Origin: Phycisphaerae bacterium | GTDB lineage: Bacteria; Planctomycetota; Phycisphaerae; UBA1845 | Reading direction: 5' to 3' | Assembly (NCBI GenBank): GCA_029260215.1 | Contig: JAJDDQ010000058.1 | Span: 1-64,000 of the forward strand | Length of the DNA stretch: 64,000 nucleotides | In this document: piece after piece, positions 36,732 through 48,835 of the stretch | Numbering within the stretch: position 1 is the first letter of the stretch | How the letters are laid out: every line of letters starts with the position of its first letter | The notes under the pieces: model-generated | What the model saw: only the letters and a program-made list of their open reading frames with translations | What the model was told of the DNA's origin: nothing | Database searches by the model: none | Position numbers and translations under genes: made by a program

Positions 36732-39388
36732 ATCGCCGATGGGAATCCGTCGAGCGCATTCTGGAGGCTGCGCTCGAGCATACGCCCGAAGAACGATCGC
36801 GATTCGTCCGTACCCAGTGTGGTGCGGATGAAGAACTTCGCGCCGAAGTCGAAGCCTATCTCAACTGCTCCGATGAATCAGAGACTTTTCTGGTCAAGCC
36901 AGCGTGGCAGGCGTTGTCTTTGGATGAAGACATGGACGACTCTCCGGAGATTGATCCCTACCCAGGCCGGCGCGTGGGGGTGTACCGCATCGTCCGTCGC
37001 ATCGCATCAGGCGGAATGGGGTCCGTGTATCTAGCCGAACGCGACGACGAGCACTTCGAACATCGCGTAGCCGTCAAGATCATTCGGCACGGGTTCGGGT
37101 CGGCTGACATTCTGCGTCGCTTCAAAGCCGAGCGCCAGTTGCTGGCCCGTCTCGATCACACGTACATCGCGAAACTTCTCGACGGCGGAGCCACCGAAGA
37201 GGGCGTTCCCTATCTCGTGATGGAGTTTATCGACGGTGAGCCGATCGACGAATACTGCGCGAAGCGCAACCTATCCGTGGAAGCGCGTTTGAAATTGTTC
37301 CTCGCCATCTGTTCCGCTGTTCAGTACGCTCATCAAAATCTCGTCGTGCATCGCGATCTGAAACCGCAAAACATTCTCATCACAAACGACGGCACGCCCA
37401 AGCTGCTCGATTTCGGAATCGCCAGGCTGCTTCAATCCGACGACGACGAAACAGCCACATCCTTCCGGACGATGACACTCAACTACGCAAGTCCGGAACA
37501 GATACGCTGCGATGTCGTAGGAACCGCTTCGGACCAATACTCATTAGGTGTCATCCTCTTTGAATTGTTGTGCGGGGAGCGTCCTTACCGGCTTGACGGT
37601 CTCTCGCCGGCGCTTGCGGAACGCTCGTCGGAAACGCCGCCGCCCAAGCCCAGCGCGTCGGTCTCAGATTCGTTCGACGATCGCTACCGCAAGTGGCTGA
37701 GTCGCAGGCTGGCGGGCGACTTGGACAACATCGTGCTGATGGCCATGCGCCCCGTGGCGGAGCGACGCTACCCGTCCGTCGAGCGTTTCGCGAACGATAT
37801 TCGCCTGCATTTGTCGGGCATGCCGGTCACCGCGCGGCCCGATGCACTATCCTACCGCACACGCAAATTCATTCGCCGAAACGCAGTGGCCGTCGCGGCG
37901 GGCCTGGTAGTTCTGCTCTCGCTGTCTGCCGGTCTCGTGTCGACGAGTTGGCAGGCACGCATCGCCCAGCGGGAGCGCGACGCAGCCGATATCGCCCGCG
38001 TCGCGGAGCAATCACAGAGGGAGGCAGCCGAGTCGAACGCACACCGTGCGGAACAGGTCTCACGCTTCCTTGGAGACCTCTTCGAGGTAGCCGCCCCCGA
38101 TCAATCGCTGGGCGAAACGCTCACCGCGCGTCAGGTTCTGGATCGCGGGACCGCGCGCATCGAATCTGAGCTGCGTAATCAGCCCAAAACCCGAGCCATG
38201 CTGATGACCACAATGGGCGGCGTCTACATGAATCTCGGCGCTTACGAAGAAGCGGGCAGGCTGTTGCAGAGCGCGCTGGAAATTCGTCGCGAAGAATGCG
38301 GCCCGAGCAGCGAAGAAACCGCCGAAACACTGAACAGCCTCGCGGACCTCGCGCAGCAACGCGGAGAGTACGATAAGGCTGAGCACGCTTACACAGAGGC
38401 GTTGGACATTCGCCGCGATTTGCTGGGGCCTGACAGTCCGGGCGTCGCCGAAACGCTGAACGGGCTGGGCCTGCTTCTGGAGCGAAAGGGCGAATATGAG
38501 CGATCCGAGCACATGCTGCGCGAAGCGCTGGCCATGCGGGAAAAGTTCCTGACGCTGAATCATTTCGATACCGTCGAAACGATGCTCAATCTTGCGGGCG
38601 TGTGTCATCGATTGAACAGACTCGACGAATCGTTGGAGTTGTACTCCTCGGCCTTGGCACTGGAACGGCGGCTGACGATCGATCTGCACCCCGATCTTGC
38701 CGTTATCATGAACAGCTTAGCCGCACTGCTCATCGATCAGGAACGGTACGACCAAGCCGAGTCATTTCTGAACGAATCCCTGTCGATGCGCCGCAAGTTG
38801 TTCGGAGTGGAGCATCCGCGCGTGGCATCGAGCTTGAGCAACCTCGCCAACCTGTACAAAGCCACCGATCGCCTGAACCAAGCCCGTTCGCTTTATGAAC
38901 AGTCGCTCGCCATGCGGCGAAACACCCTGCCCGAACACCACCCCGATATCGCTTTGAGCCTGAACAACCTGGCCAGTTTGCATTATGCGCAAAAAAGGTT
39001 CGGGCAAGCAGCCTTCTATTACCTCGATGCCCTCAAGCTGTGGGAACGTCAACTCGGGCGCACGCACCCGACGGTAGCCGTCGCGCTCATCAACCTCGCC
39101 AATGTCCGCATGGGCCAGGGCAACCCGTCCGGCGCGGCGGCGCTGTATCGGCGAGCGCTCGCGATTCGCCGCGAATCTCTGCCCGACGATCACCCCGCCA
39201 CAGCCAAGACCGGCTACTACCTCGCCCTCGCACTCGCGCGCGCCGGCAACGCATCCCACCGCGACGAAGCCAGCCAGCTTCTCACCGAATCGATCGAACG
39301 CTTCACCGGGTATTACGGCACGGACCATCGTCTGACCACCGCCGCCCGAAAGCTGCTGGCCAACCTCCAACCCGAAACACGCCCGTAA
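36728..39388 (+). CDS. Ser/Thr protein kinase with membrane helix and TPR tail
   Basis: 886 residues. A short N-terminal helical region (1-60) is followed by a kinase domain (about 85-365): glycine loop ASGGMGSVY, Lys117 in VAVKII, catalytic HRDLKPQN (Asp210, Asn215) and DFG (Asp228). A single membrane helix lies at about 385-406. The outer part has about eight 42-residue TPR repeats of the kinesin-light-chain kind (EYDKAEHAYTEALDIRRDLL and similar). It is translated with the ECF sigma gene through a 4-bp overlap. The predicted role is membrane signal sensing, with the TPR part outside and the kinase inside. Confidence 0.92.
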   Translation: MNRRWESVERILEAALEHTPEERSRFVRTQCGADEELRAEVEAYLNCSDESETFLVKPAWQALSLDEDMDDSPEIDPYPGRRVGVYRIVRRIASGGMGSVYLAERDDEHFEHRVAVKIIRHGFGSADILRRFKAERQLLARLDHTYIAKLLDGGATEEGVPYLVMEFIDGEPIDEYCAKRNLSVEARLKLFLAICSAVQYAHQNLVVHRDLKPQNILITNDGTPKLLDFGIARLLQSDDDETATSFRTMTLNYASPEQIRCDVVGTASDQYSLGVILFELLCGERPYRLDGLSPALAERSSETPPPKPSASVSDSFDDRYRKWLSRRLAGDLDNIVLMAMRPVAERRYPSVERFANDIRLHLSGMPVTARPDALSYRTRKFIRRNAVAVAAGLVVLLSLSAGLVSTSWQARIAQRERDAADIARVAEQSQREAAESNAHRAEQVSRFLGDLFEVAAPDQSLGETLTARQVLDRGTARIESELRNQPKTRAMLMTTMGGVYMNLGAYEEAGRLLQSALEIRREECGPSSEETAETLNSLADLAQQRGEYDKAEHAYTEALDIRRDLLGPDSPGVAETLNGLGLLLERKGEYERSEHMLREALAMREKFLTLNHFDTVETMLNLAGVCHRLNRLDESLELYSSALALERRLTIDLHPDLAVIMNSLAALLIDQERYDQAESFLNESLSMRRKLFGVEHPRVASSLSNLANLYKATDRLNQARSLYEQSLAMRRNTLPEHHPDIALSLNNLASLHYAQKRFGQAAFYYLDALKLWERQLGRTHPTVAVALINLANVRMGQGNPSGAAALYRRALAIRRESLPDDHPATAKTGYYLALALARAGNASHRDEASQLLTESIERFTGYYGTDHRLTTAARKLLANLQPETRP

Positions 39389-39397
39389 CAAAGCGTT

Positions 39398-39437
39398 CCC
39401 CCTCGGAAACAGCGTTGTTTCGGGGGTGGCCATTTTT
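39398..39437 (+). terminator. Terminator of the kinase gene
   Basis: A hairpin with CCCC...GAAAC pairing to GTTTC...GGGG around agcgtt, followed by tggcca and five T. It lies about 10 bp after the kinase stop codon. Confidence 0.65.
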
Positions 39438-39439
39438 GC

Positions 39440-39530
39440 GGCAAGGCCCGTTCAGTCCCGATAGGGTCAGTGAATGTGGCCGTGGCTTGCCGTTGAGCGG
39501 ACGCTACGATGTCAGACGGCGCTCTCGGGT
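39440..39530 (+). repeat. Dispersed repeat, matches start of the 8-kb copy
   Basis: Homologous to 7987-8075, including cagtcccgat, the ggcttgccgt core and agcggacgctacgatgtcag. It abuts the unrelated repeat at 39532, forming a mosaic. Confidence 0.7.
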
Positions 39531-39531
39531 G

Positions 39532-39704
39532 CATGACAGTCTCGGCGGGGTGTACGCGATCTATCAGAACCGCGACACTGAACGCGCTCAATGCGGAAGC
39601 GTGAAGGGAGCGACCAAGCCGCGAACGTGTTACACGCTTCTTCGCCCGAATCAGCCGTTCAGATACGAGGTTTCCAAATCTCCGCCTAAACGGTCACGGA
39701 CCCC
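39532..39704 (-). repeat. Dispersed repeat, long copy 2
   Basis: Reverse complement of the 172-bp repeat at 28704-28875, full length and with few gaps. Shared blocks (here read on the plus strand) include tgacactgaacgcg-like sequence, gcggaagcgtgaagggagcg and gtgttacacgcttcttcgcc. It lies in the gap before thiC. Confidence 0.8.
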
Positions 39705-39768
39705 GGTGGACGATCCTCCCCAACTTATTAAGATACGCTCAGCAGTCTGTTGGCGAGCATGAACTTTC

Positions 39769-39866
39769 GGTGTGGCACCGGTTTTCAACCGGTGCAGGCG
39801 TGGTGTTCTTCGTCGCGACGGGTTCCAGATCAGTGAAAACACGCGACTGGGAACCATCGCCACACC
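39769..39866 (+). other. Structured element upstream of thiC
   Basis: The ends ggtgtggc (39769-39776) and gccacacc (39859-39866) pair over 8 bp and enclose two further hairpins: caccggttttcaaccggtg and gggttcc...gggaacc. This gives a three-way-junction layout of about 98 nt, ending 104 bp before the thiC ATG. It lacks the conserved CUGAGA and other core bases of the TPP riboswitch. It may be a leader RNA or just another palindromic repeat. Confidence 0.35.
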
Positions 39867-39970
39867 TTTCGATGCTCTGTCAATCCATCATCGGCAGCGC
39901 GAAAACCGCGGACGCGTTTGCGTCGTAGACTTGGGAATTCTCGCGCACGCCAGTTGAGGAAGGAACATAA

Positions 39971-42642
<2,672 letters not shown>

Positions 42643-42701
42643 GACAACATTGTACGGGCGAACGCTTGACAACGGCAGGGCGGTTCGGTGACGTGAGGAT
42701 T

Positions 42702-44489
42702 ATGAAAAGTAAGAAAATTGTCAGCCTGGCGATTGCGGCATCGCCGTTGCTGCTTGGCGGTTGTGCGCAATGGTTTATCGATGAGGCTGATCGTGAGGTG
42801 GCGACGCTGATCGAGCAGCGGCAACGGGAGTCCCTGGGATTCACGACGAACTCGAATATCGGACGTGAAAGGGGGATGGTGACCCGTGGGGGTGATCGCT
42901 ACAGTTTCTCCCCGTCGCCGGTGGCTCCGGACGTTCCGGACGAGTTTCGTCGTGCTACGTTCGGTTCGGAGGATGAGGCAGCGGCTGAGGATGGAGTGTC
43001 AGCCGGTACGGAGGACCAGGGTGAAGCACCGATCGTTACGATGGACCGGCGGCAGGGCGGTGCGACGAAGTTCGTGTTGTCGGATGTGCTGGCTTACGCT
43101 CAACGTCACTCACGTCGCTACCAGACTGAAAAGGAGCTTCTGTATCTTTCGGGTCTCGATCTGACTTTGGAGCGATTCCTCTGGACCCCGCGATTTGTCG
43201 AGGATGTGTTGAGGCTTGATTATCAGAACGCGGGCCAGTCGGGGAATTTCGATCAATCGCTTTCGGCGATCGCGTCCTTCGCGGTCGAGCAGCGTCTTCC
43301 GTACGGCGGCGAGATTACGGCTCGCGTTGTGGACTCGTTCATGCGGGACATCACGCGCAGTGTCACGACGGGCGAGTCGGGGGATGTGACGCTGGATGCG
43401 CGCATACCGCTGTTGCGCGGTGCGGGGCCTCCGGCGTATGAGCCGCGCTATCAGGCGGAGCGCGATTTGGTCTATGCGATTCGCAATTTCGAGCGGTTTC
43501 GACGTTCGTTTCTTGTTGACATATCGAGCGATTTTTTCGACCTGCTTTCGCAGCAGGCACAGATCAAGAGCGCCGATGCGCAGGCTGAGAGTTTGAAGCA
43601 CGTCTATATACGCGAGCAGGCGTTGGCGGACGCGGGCCGGCGGTTGCAACTGGACGCCGATCGCGCGCAGGTCAGTGTGCTTACAGCGCAGGACACCGCC
43701 CAGCGGACCCGGGCGCGTTATCGCACATCGCTGGACGGGTTCAAGATCAGGCTGGGCATGCCGACGGTGGAGGAGATCGAACTGGTTGCGGATGACGCCG
43801 TGGAGCTGACGGATCCGAGGGTGGAGCCTGGGGATGCTCTTGAGACGGCGTTGCGTTATCGACTCGACCTGGTGAGCGCGCGCGACCGTGTGGACGATGC
43901 CCGGCGTGCGGTAACGGTGGCCAAAAACAATCTGCTTCCGCAATTGGATATTCGGGGCGGTGTGGCGATGGATACCGACCCCACGGGGCGGAACAGGCGA
44001 TCGTACAATTCTGAGCGGGCACGCTGGAGCGCGGGCGTTGATCTTGAGATTCCCTTGAACCGGAAGCGGGAGCGTAATGATTACCGTAGCGCTTTGATTT
44101 CCCTTCGCCGTGCCCAGCGTGACTTCGATCAGGCGTCTGACAACGTCCGTCTGGACGTGCGGCGTGCGATGCGCGGCATAGCGTCGGCGTTTTCTTCGAT
44201 GGAAATTCAGCGTGAACAGATAAGAATCAACGAATTCCGCGCCGAGATGGCCGATGCACAGTTAAAGGCTGGGCAATTGGCATCCACGCTGAATGTCGTG
44301 GACGCCCAGGAGGATCTCAGCCGTGCGCGGAACGGTTTTGCTGAGGCTGAGTCTGTTTTTCGTAGGGCTATTTTGGAGTTCCTGCGTGATACGGGCACGT
44401 TGCGGGTGAGCGATGCTGGCAGATGGGTCACGTTTGACCGGGAAACGGGTGAGCCGATCGTCTCAAACACGGACGCGACCGGTTCCTGA
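42702..44489 (+). CDS. TolC-family outer-membrane lipoprotein
   Basis: Outer-membrane channel subunit of 595 residues from ATG 42702 (upstream frame rejected; GTGAGG just before the ATG). Lipoprotein signal ending LLLGGC (Cys21). The body has two helical OEP-type halves: VLAYAQRHSRRYQTEKELL with LFRQ-like helices, and ALETALRYRLDLVSARDRVDDA with NNLLPQLDIRGGV, and a late KAGQLASTLNVVDAQEDL. It is followed by an adaptor and an ABC ATPase, so the set looks like an exporter. It could also serve the two RND pumps that lack a channel. Confidence 0.88.
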   Translation: MKSKKIVSLAIAASPLLLGGCAQWFIDEADREVATLIEQRQRESLGFTTNSNIGRERGMVTRGGDRYSFSPSPVAPDVPDEFRRATFGSEDEAAAEDGVSAGTEDQGEAPIVTMDRRQGGATKFVLSDVLAYAQRHSRRYQTEKELLYLSGLDLTLERFLWTPRFVEDVLRLDYQNAGQSGNFDQSLSAIASFAVEQRLPYGGEITARVVDSFMRDITRSVTTGESGDVTLDARIPLLRGAGPPAYEPRYQAERDLVYAIRNFERFRRSFLVDISSDFFDLLSQQAQIKSADAQAESLKHVYIREQALADAGRRLQLDADRAQVSVLTAQDTAQRTRARYRTSLDGFKIRLGMPTVEEIELVADDAVELTDPRVEPGDALETALRYRLDLVSARDRVDDARRAVTVAKNNLLPQLDIRGGVAMDTDPTGRNRRSYNSERARWSAGVDLEIPLNRKRERNDYRSALISLRRAQRDFDQASDNVRLDVRRAMRGIASAFSSMEIQREQIRINEFRAEMADAQLKAGQLASTLNVVDAQEDLSRARNGFAEAESVFRRAILEFLRDTGTLRVSDAGRWVTFDRETGEPIVSNTDATGS

Positions 44490-44631
44490 CAACATTACAC
44501 GCATGAAACACTTATAATCTTTGTCGTGCGGGGCTGGGCAACTAGAATGATGGGCATCGGCCCGTCGTATGGCCCCTCTTGATCGCGCGTTGCTGCGCCA
44601 AACGAAATGTACCGCCGGAGATAACCGACTG

Positions 44632-46293
44632 ATGTCTACCACCACGACAGCCGTTCTCGATTCCGCGCCGGCAGCGCGCCCGCCGGTTGCGAAGAAACGA
44701 AACGGTGGCGGCGCGCGCCTTTTCTGGATCGCCGGCGGGGTGATTGTAGCTGTCGGCGTTGTTATGGTGCCGGGCCGAAATCTTCTGATGCCGGCGATCA
44801 GCGATACGCGTCCCGATATCTACGCCGTCACGCGTCGTTCGTTCCCGATTATCGAACAGGCCAAGGGCGAACTTGAAGCGAAGAAAACGACGGATATCAA
44901 GAGCAAGGTCGAGGGTCGATCCACGATAATCTGGCTCATCGACGAAGGCACGAACGTCGAGGAAGGCGATCTGCTGGTCAGGTTGGCCAGCGACAAGATC
45001 AAGGAGCGAATCGTTCAGCAGGAAGCTCAGGAGGCTAGCGCTATCGCCACGAAAACGGCGGCGGAGAAAGACCTGGAAATTCTTTTTGACGAAAACAAGA
45101 GCAACATTCGCAAGGCTGTGCTGAAGCTGGAATTGGCTGAGATCGACCGCGACAAGTACATCAACGGTGATGCGGAGGTTCGTCGGCAGGAGTTGAATCT
45201 CGAGTTGGCGCGTGCGGGGCAGTCGTTGGTGCAGGCCATAGACAATTACGAGATAACGCAGCGTCTGTTCGAGCAGGAGTTCGAATCGGAGCAGAAGCTG
45301 AAGGAAGATCGATTTAAGAAGGATGAGGCGGAGCGGTCGAAGAAAAAGGCCAAGTTGAAACAGACGACGTTCGAGACCTACGAGTACCCGAAGGAAATCA
45401 AGAAGCTCGAGTCGGATGTGGCTGAGGCGGAGCAGGAGTTGGAGCGTGTTCGGAAGTCCTCGTCTGCGAAAGAGGACCAGAAAAAAGCCGAAGTCGAGTC
45501 CAAGCGGGCGCAGCTTCTCAACACGCAGAATCAGTTGAAGAAGCTGCGTGAGCAGTTGGGCTACTGTGAGATGAAAGCTCCGGGGCCTGGGATTGTTGTG
45601 TATGAGACCGGCAGCCGGTGGAATCCGCAGAGAATCGCAGAGGGGGCGGAAGTCTACGAACGACAGACGCTGGTGAGTTTGCCGGATCCGGCGGCGATGC
45701 TGGTCAAGGTGCGTATTCACGAAGCCAAGATGCATCGCATCGAGATCGGGCAGAAAGTCGAACTCGAAATCGACGCCGTGCCGGAAAAGGTTTTTACGGG
45801 CGAGGTGACGCGGATTGCTCCGTTGGCGGATTCGCGTAATAGTTGGCTTAACCCGGATCTGAAAGAATACGAAACTGAGATTGCACTGAACGAATCGGGG
45901 CCTGCGCTGAAGCCGGGTATTACCGCTCGGGCCAGTATTCGTATTTCGTTTCTGGAGAATGAACTTTGCGTGCCGTCGCAGGCAATCTACACGAAGGGCG
46001 GCAAACACTACGTCTTCGTCGACGATGGAAGCGAAGGTAAGGTGCGTGAAGTCACTCTGTCCGAAGCGAGTTCCGAATATGTCGGGATCGAATCCGGCTT
46101 GTCGGAGGGCGAGGGCGTGCTGCTGAGTGTTTCCGATATCGTGCGCTCCACGATCCCCGAAGCGAAAGTGGATGAACGCGGTAAGCGTCCGGAAGCGTTG
46201 GCGGGTACGACTGTGGCTGAGCAGAAAGTGTCGAAGCCGAAACGCGGCAGTCACGGGAAACGCGGCGGGTCGCGTCGCGGCGGGCCTTCTTAA
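44632..46293 (+). CDS. HlyD/MacA-type periplasmic adaptor
   Basis: 553 residues from ATG 44632 with GGAG eleven bases upstream. A single membrane helix at about 29-50 is followed by a barrel-sandwich (VEGRSTIIWLIDEGTNVEEG), a very long charged coiled coil (about 110-310, Lys/Glu/Arg rich) and a beta-barrel (MLVKVRIHEAKMHRIEIGQK). The last 40 residues are Lys/Arg/Gly-rich. The 142-bp gap before it has TATAAT at 44513 that may be a -10 element. It is followed at 9 bp by an ABC ATPase gene, matching MacA-MacB-like exporters. Confidence 0.88.
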   Translation: MSTTTTAVLDSAPAARPPVAKKRNGGGARLFWIAGGVIVAVGVVMVPGRNLLMPAISDTRPDIYAVTRRSFPIIEQAKGELEAKKTTDIKSKVEGRSTIIWLIDEGTNVEEGDLLVRLASDKIKERIVQQEAQEASAIATKTAAEKDLEILFDENKSNIRKAVLKLELAEIDRDKYINGDAEVRRQELNLELARAGQSLVQAIDNYEITQRLFEQEFESEQKLKEDRFKKDEAERSKKKAKLKQTTFETYEYPKEIKKLESDVAEAEQELERVRKSSSAKEDQKKAEVESKRAQLLNTQNQLKKLREQLGYCEMKAPGPGIVVYETGSRWNPQRIAEGAEVYERQTLVSLPDPAAMLVKVRIHEAKMHRIEIGQKVELEIDAVPEKVFTGEVTRIAPLADSRNSWLNPDLKEYETEIALNESGPALKPGITARASIRISFLENELCVPSQAIYTKGGKHYVFVDDGSEGKVREVTLSEASSEYVGIESGLSEGEGVLLSVSDIVRSTIPEAKVDERGKRPEALAGTTVAEQKVSKPKRGSHGKRGGSRRGGPS

Positions 46294-46302
46294 CCTGTCG
46301 TT

Positions 46303-47016
46303 ATGGGCAATTCCATCGCATCGGTCGTCAACCTGACCAAGATATACGGCACGCCCGGCACGAGCGTTGAAGTATGCGCTTTGCGCGATATCTCCATCGA
46401 ATTTGAGACCGGCCACATGATCGCGATTTGCGGTCAGAGTGGTTCGGGCAAGAGCACGCTGATGAACATTCTCGGCTGCCTCGATCGGCCGACGGGGGGG
46501 ATGTATTGGCTTGGCGATCTCGATGTGGCCCAACTGGACGACGACGAGCTATCAAGTCTGCGCGGTCAGCGTCTGGGGTTTGTGTTTCAGAATTTCAACC
46601 TGATCCCGCAACTTACGGTGCAGGAAAACGTCGAGGTGCCGCTGTTTTACCAGCACGTGCCCGCAGCCGAGCGTCGTGAGCGTGCGACGCGCATGATCGA
46701 GATGGTCGATCTGGGGCCGCGCGGTCACCATCGCCCGATGGAACTGTCCGGCGGCCAGCAGCAGCGCGTTGCGATCGCCCGCGCGCTGGTGAACGATCCG
46801 CTGGTCATCCTGGCTGACGAGCCTACGGGAAATCTGGACAGCAAGACGGGCGACGTGATCCTGCGTATGTTCGACGGTTTGCGCTCCAAAGGGAAAACGA
46901 TCATACTCGTCACGCATGAAGATGAGGTGGCAGCCTGGTGCGATCGCGTGATTACGCTGCGCGACGGGGAAATCGTCTCCGACGAATCGAACAGCCAGCC
47001 CATCGGAGCGGGGTAG
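46303..47016 (+). CDS. ABC transporter ATP-binding protein (LolD/MacB-type)
   Basis: 237-residue ATPase with Walker A GQSGSGKST (Lys50), Q-loop VFQNFNLIPQ, signature LSGGQQQRVAIARAL, Walker B LVILADEPTGNLD and His in LVTHE. These place it with LolD/MacB/FtsE-like ATPases. It should drive an FtsX-type permease, but none follows: the next gene is on the other strand. The permease may be elsewhere in the genome. Confidence 0.93.
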   Translation: MGNSIASVVNLTKIYGTPGTSVEVCALRDISIEFETGHMIAICGQSGSGKSTLMNILGCLDRPTGGMYWLGDLDVAQLDDDELSSLRGQRLGFVFQNFNLIPQLTVQENVEVPLFYQHVPAAERRERATRMIEMVDLGPRGHHRPMELSGGQQQRVAIARALVNDPLVILADEPTGNLDSKTGDVILRMFDGLRSKGKTIILVTHEDEVAAWCDRVITLRDGEIVSDESNSQPIGAG

Positions 47017-47021
47017 CGCGC

Positions 47022-48068
47022 CTACGGATTGGCTGCGCACCATGCGACCTGCGCGGAATCATTCGCGACCAACCACTGCACTTTGCGTTCGATCATGCGC
47101 AGGAACTTGAATCCGGTCCAATGGCCGAAGGAGCCGGTCTGCGCGATGGGCATGGCGGTCTCGCCGATGATGGCTTCGATCATCAGGTTGGACAGGCAGT
47201 TTCTTTCGTTTTCGCTTAGCGGTGACAGGCTTGAGTATCCGTTGATGAACGCGGCGAGACGATTTGCGTCGGGCTGATCGGGCCAAGTGTCAGGGTCGCC
47301 GCCGGTGATGAGGGAGAATTGCAATGCGCCGTTTGCGATGTCGATGGCTCTGCGGGCGGCGCGGCAGGAGTCATAGTCAATGACGCCCAGGACGCTTTCG
47401 CGCTTGAACAGCATATTGCCGGGGTGCCAGTCGCCGTGGATGATCTGCATGGGCAGGTCCAGAAAACCACGATCGTTGCATGCGTCGGCGGCCCGATCGT
47501 ATTCGTCGAACAGGCGATCGGTCAGTTTGACCAGATCGGTTTCAAAGCCGACAACACTGTCGTGGCTGGAGATGGTTCTTGGGATCGATTGCAAGGCGGT
47601 CCGCACATTGTTGACGTCGTGGAAGCTTCCCGCCGGCGTGTGTTCGTCCAGCGGGACAGCCGATGTTATTTCGTGAAAGCGTGCCAAGGTTCGCCCCGCG
47701 TCGTACGTCTGTTCGATTGTGCCCGAGTAATCGTGCCCGGATACGAACATGAACAGTTCGTACAGTTGGTCCTCGCGTCGCAGGCAGGTGTCGCCTTCGC
47801 GTGTGGGGATGAGCTGGGCGAGTGGGAAACCAGCGGCTGCGAGTTGTTCCTGCGCGGCGTGGGCGAGGTTGACGCGCCGTTCACTGCTCCGTCGGGTGGC
47901 GCGTCGTTTCAGCAGGTACTTGCCGTCCTTGGCGACGATGCCGACTTTCGGACTTCGCCGCGAACCGCGCTTGAACGGCGTGATGGATTCGATCACGCCG
48001 AGGTCGTAATGACTGAGCACGACCGCGAGTTCGTCGGCGTCAAATCGTTGTCTGCCTCGATCTTTCAC
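47022..48068 (-). CDS. Phosphotransferase of the APH/homoserine-kinase-II fold
   Basis: 348 residues from GTG 48068, with AAGGAA just upstream. The catalytic loop IIHGDWHPGNMLF and the metal-binding GVIDYDSC are clear. An N-terminal lobe with RGSRRSPKVGIVAKDGKYLLKRR provides the ATP-binding Lys. It ends six bp after the stop of the converging ABC gene. The substrate could be homoserine, a sugar, choline or another small alcohol and cannot be told from the sequence. Confidence 0.85.
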   Translation of the reverse strand: MKDRGRQRFDADELAVVLSHYDLGVIESITPFKRGSRRSPKVGIVAKDGKYLLKRRATRRSSERRVNLAHAAQEQLAAAGFPLAQLIPTREGDTCLRREDQLYELFMFVSGHDYSGTIEQTYDAGRTLARFHEITSAVPLDEHTPAGSFHDVNNVRTALQSIPRTISSHDSVVGFETDLVKLTDRLFDEYDRAADACNDRGFLDLPMQIIHGDWHPGNMLFKRESVLGVIDYDSCRAARRAIDIANGALQFSLITGGDPDTWPDQPDANRLAAFINGYSSLSPLSENERNCLSNLMIEAIIGETAMPIAQTGSFGHWTGFKFLRMIERKVQWLVANDSAQVAWCAANP

Positions 48069-48164
48069 CGGGCTTCCTTATAATGTCGGGTCGCCGTCAC
48101 GGGATCGATCCTAGTGGAACGGCCTGTCCCATGAAAGCAGTTTTTCGGTCAGCGGAGATTGTTC

Positions 48165-48737
48165 GTGAATCGAAATGAAGCCCTCGCGTTGCTTGGCGAG
48201 TATGTGAAGAATGAAGCCCTTGTCCGTCATATGCTGGCCGTCGAGGCTGCGATGGCTCGCTATGCGAGACGTTTCGGCGAGAACGAATACCAATGGCGGC
48301 TGGTGGGTCTGCTTCATGATTTCGACTACGAACGGTTTCCCGAACCACCAGACCATACGCAAAAAGGGGCGGAGATCCTCCGCGAACTTGGCGTTGACGA
48401 GGATATTATCGGGGCTGTCCTTTCTCATGCGGATTGGAATCTCGACACGTACCCGCGTGATTCGCTGCTGCGCAAGACGCTTTTCGCGGTCGACGAGCTT
48501 TGTGGTTTTGTTTATGCGGTGGCGCTGATGCGTCCGAACCGGCTCGATGGGCTTTCCGCTCGGAGCGTGAAGAAGAAGCTCAAGCAGAAATCGTTCGCGG
48601 CGGCGGTGTCGCGCGATGACATTCACAATGGTGCGGAAGCGCTGGGGATTCCGCTTGACGAACACATCGAAGAATGTGTGGCTGCTCTGGCTGACATCAA
48701 GGACGCGCTGGGATTGCAAGCCGACGAGGCGACGTGA
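48165..48737 (+). CDS. HD-domain hydrolase-like protein
   Basis: 190 residues; the GTG at 48165 is chosen because GGAG lies seven bases upstream. The HD fold is shown by His in LVRHMLAVE, the HD pair in LVGLLHDFDYER, and His in PDHTQKGAEIL, with SHADWNLD following, as in the HDIG-type family of small phosphohydrolases. Metal-dependent phosphohydrolase activity is likely; the substrate is unknown. It diverges from the APH gene with TATAAT at 48079, a possible -10 box. Confidence 0.88.
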   Translation: MNRNEALALLGEYVKNEALVRHMLAVEAAMARYARRFGENEYQWRLVGLLHDFDYERFPEPPDHTQKGAEILRELGVDEDIIGAVLSHADWNLDTYPRDSLLRKTLFAVDELCGFVYAVALMRPNRLDGLSARSVKKKLKQKSFAAAVSRDDIHNGAEALGIPLDEHIEECVAALADIKDALGLQADEAT

Positions 48738-48772
48738 TCGGCGCGTTTTGAATCACGATTTTCCACAGTTAT

Positions 48773-48802
48773 AAGAAAAGCCCGGCCGACAGGCGACCGG
48801 AC
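48773..48802 (-). terminator. Terminator of the S41 protease gene
   Basis: On the minus strand, tCCGGTCG and CGGCCGG form a stem (one mismatch) around cctgt, followed by gcTTTTcTTaT. It is 34 bp after the S41 stop codon. Confidence 0.7.
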
Positions 48803-48835
48803 TGATGTTGTAATTATGGTTGGACGGGCGGCTCG

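Noticed and set aside
39389-39970. TPP riboswitch before thiC
   Set aside because: The conserved CUGAGA and pyrophosphate-helix sequences could not be found.
44542-46533. Long minus-strand reading frame opposite the adaptor gene
   Set aside because: It is an antisense shadow; the adaptor on the plus strand has clear family motifs and operon context.
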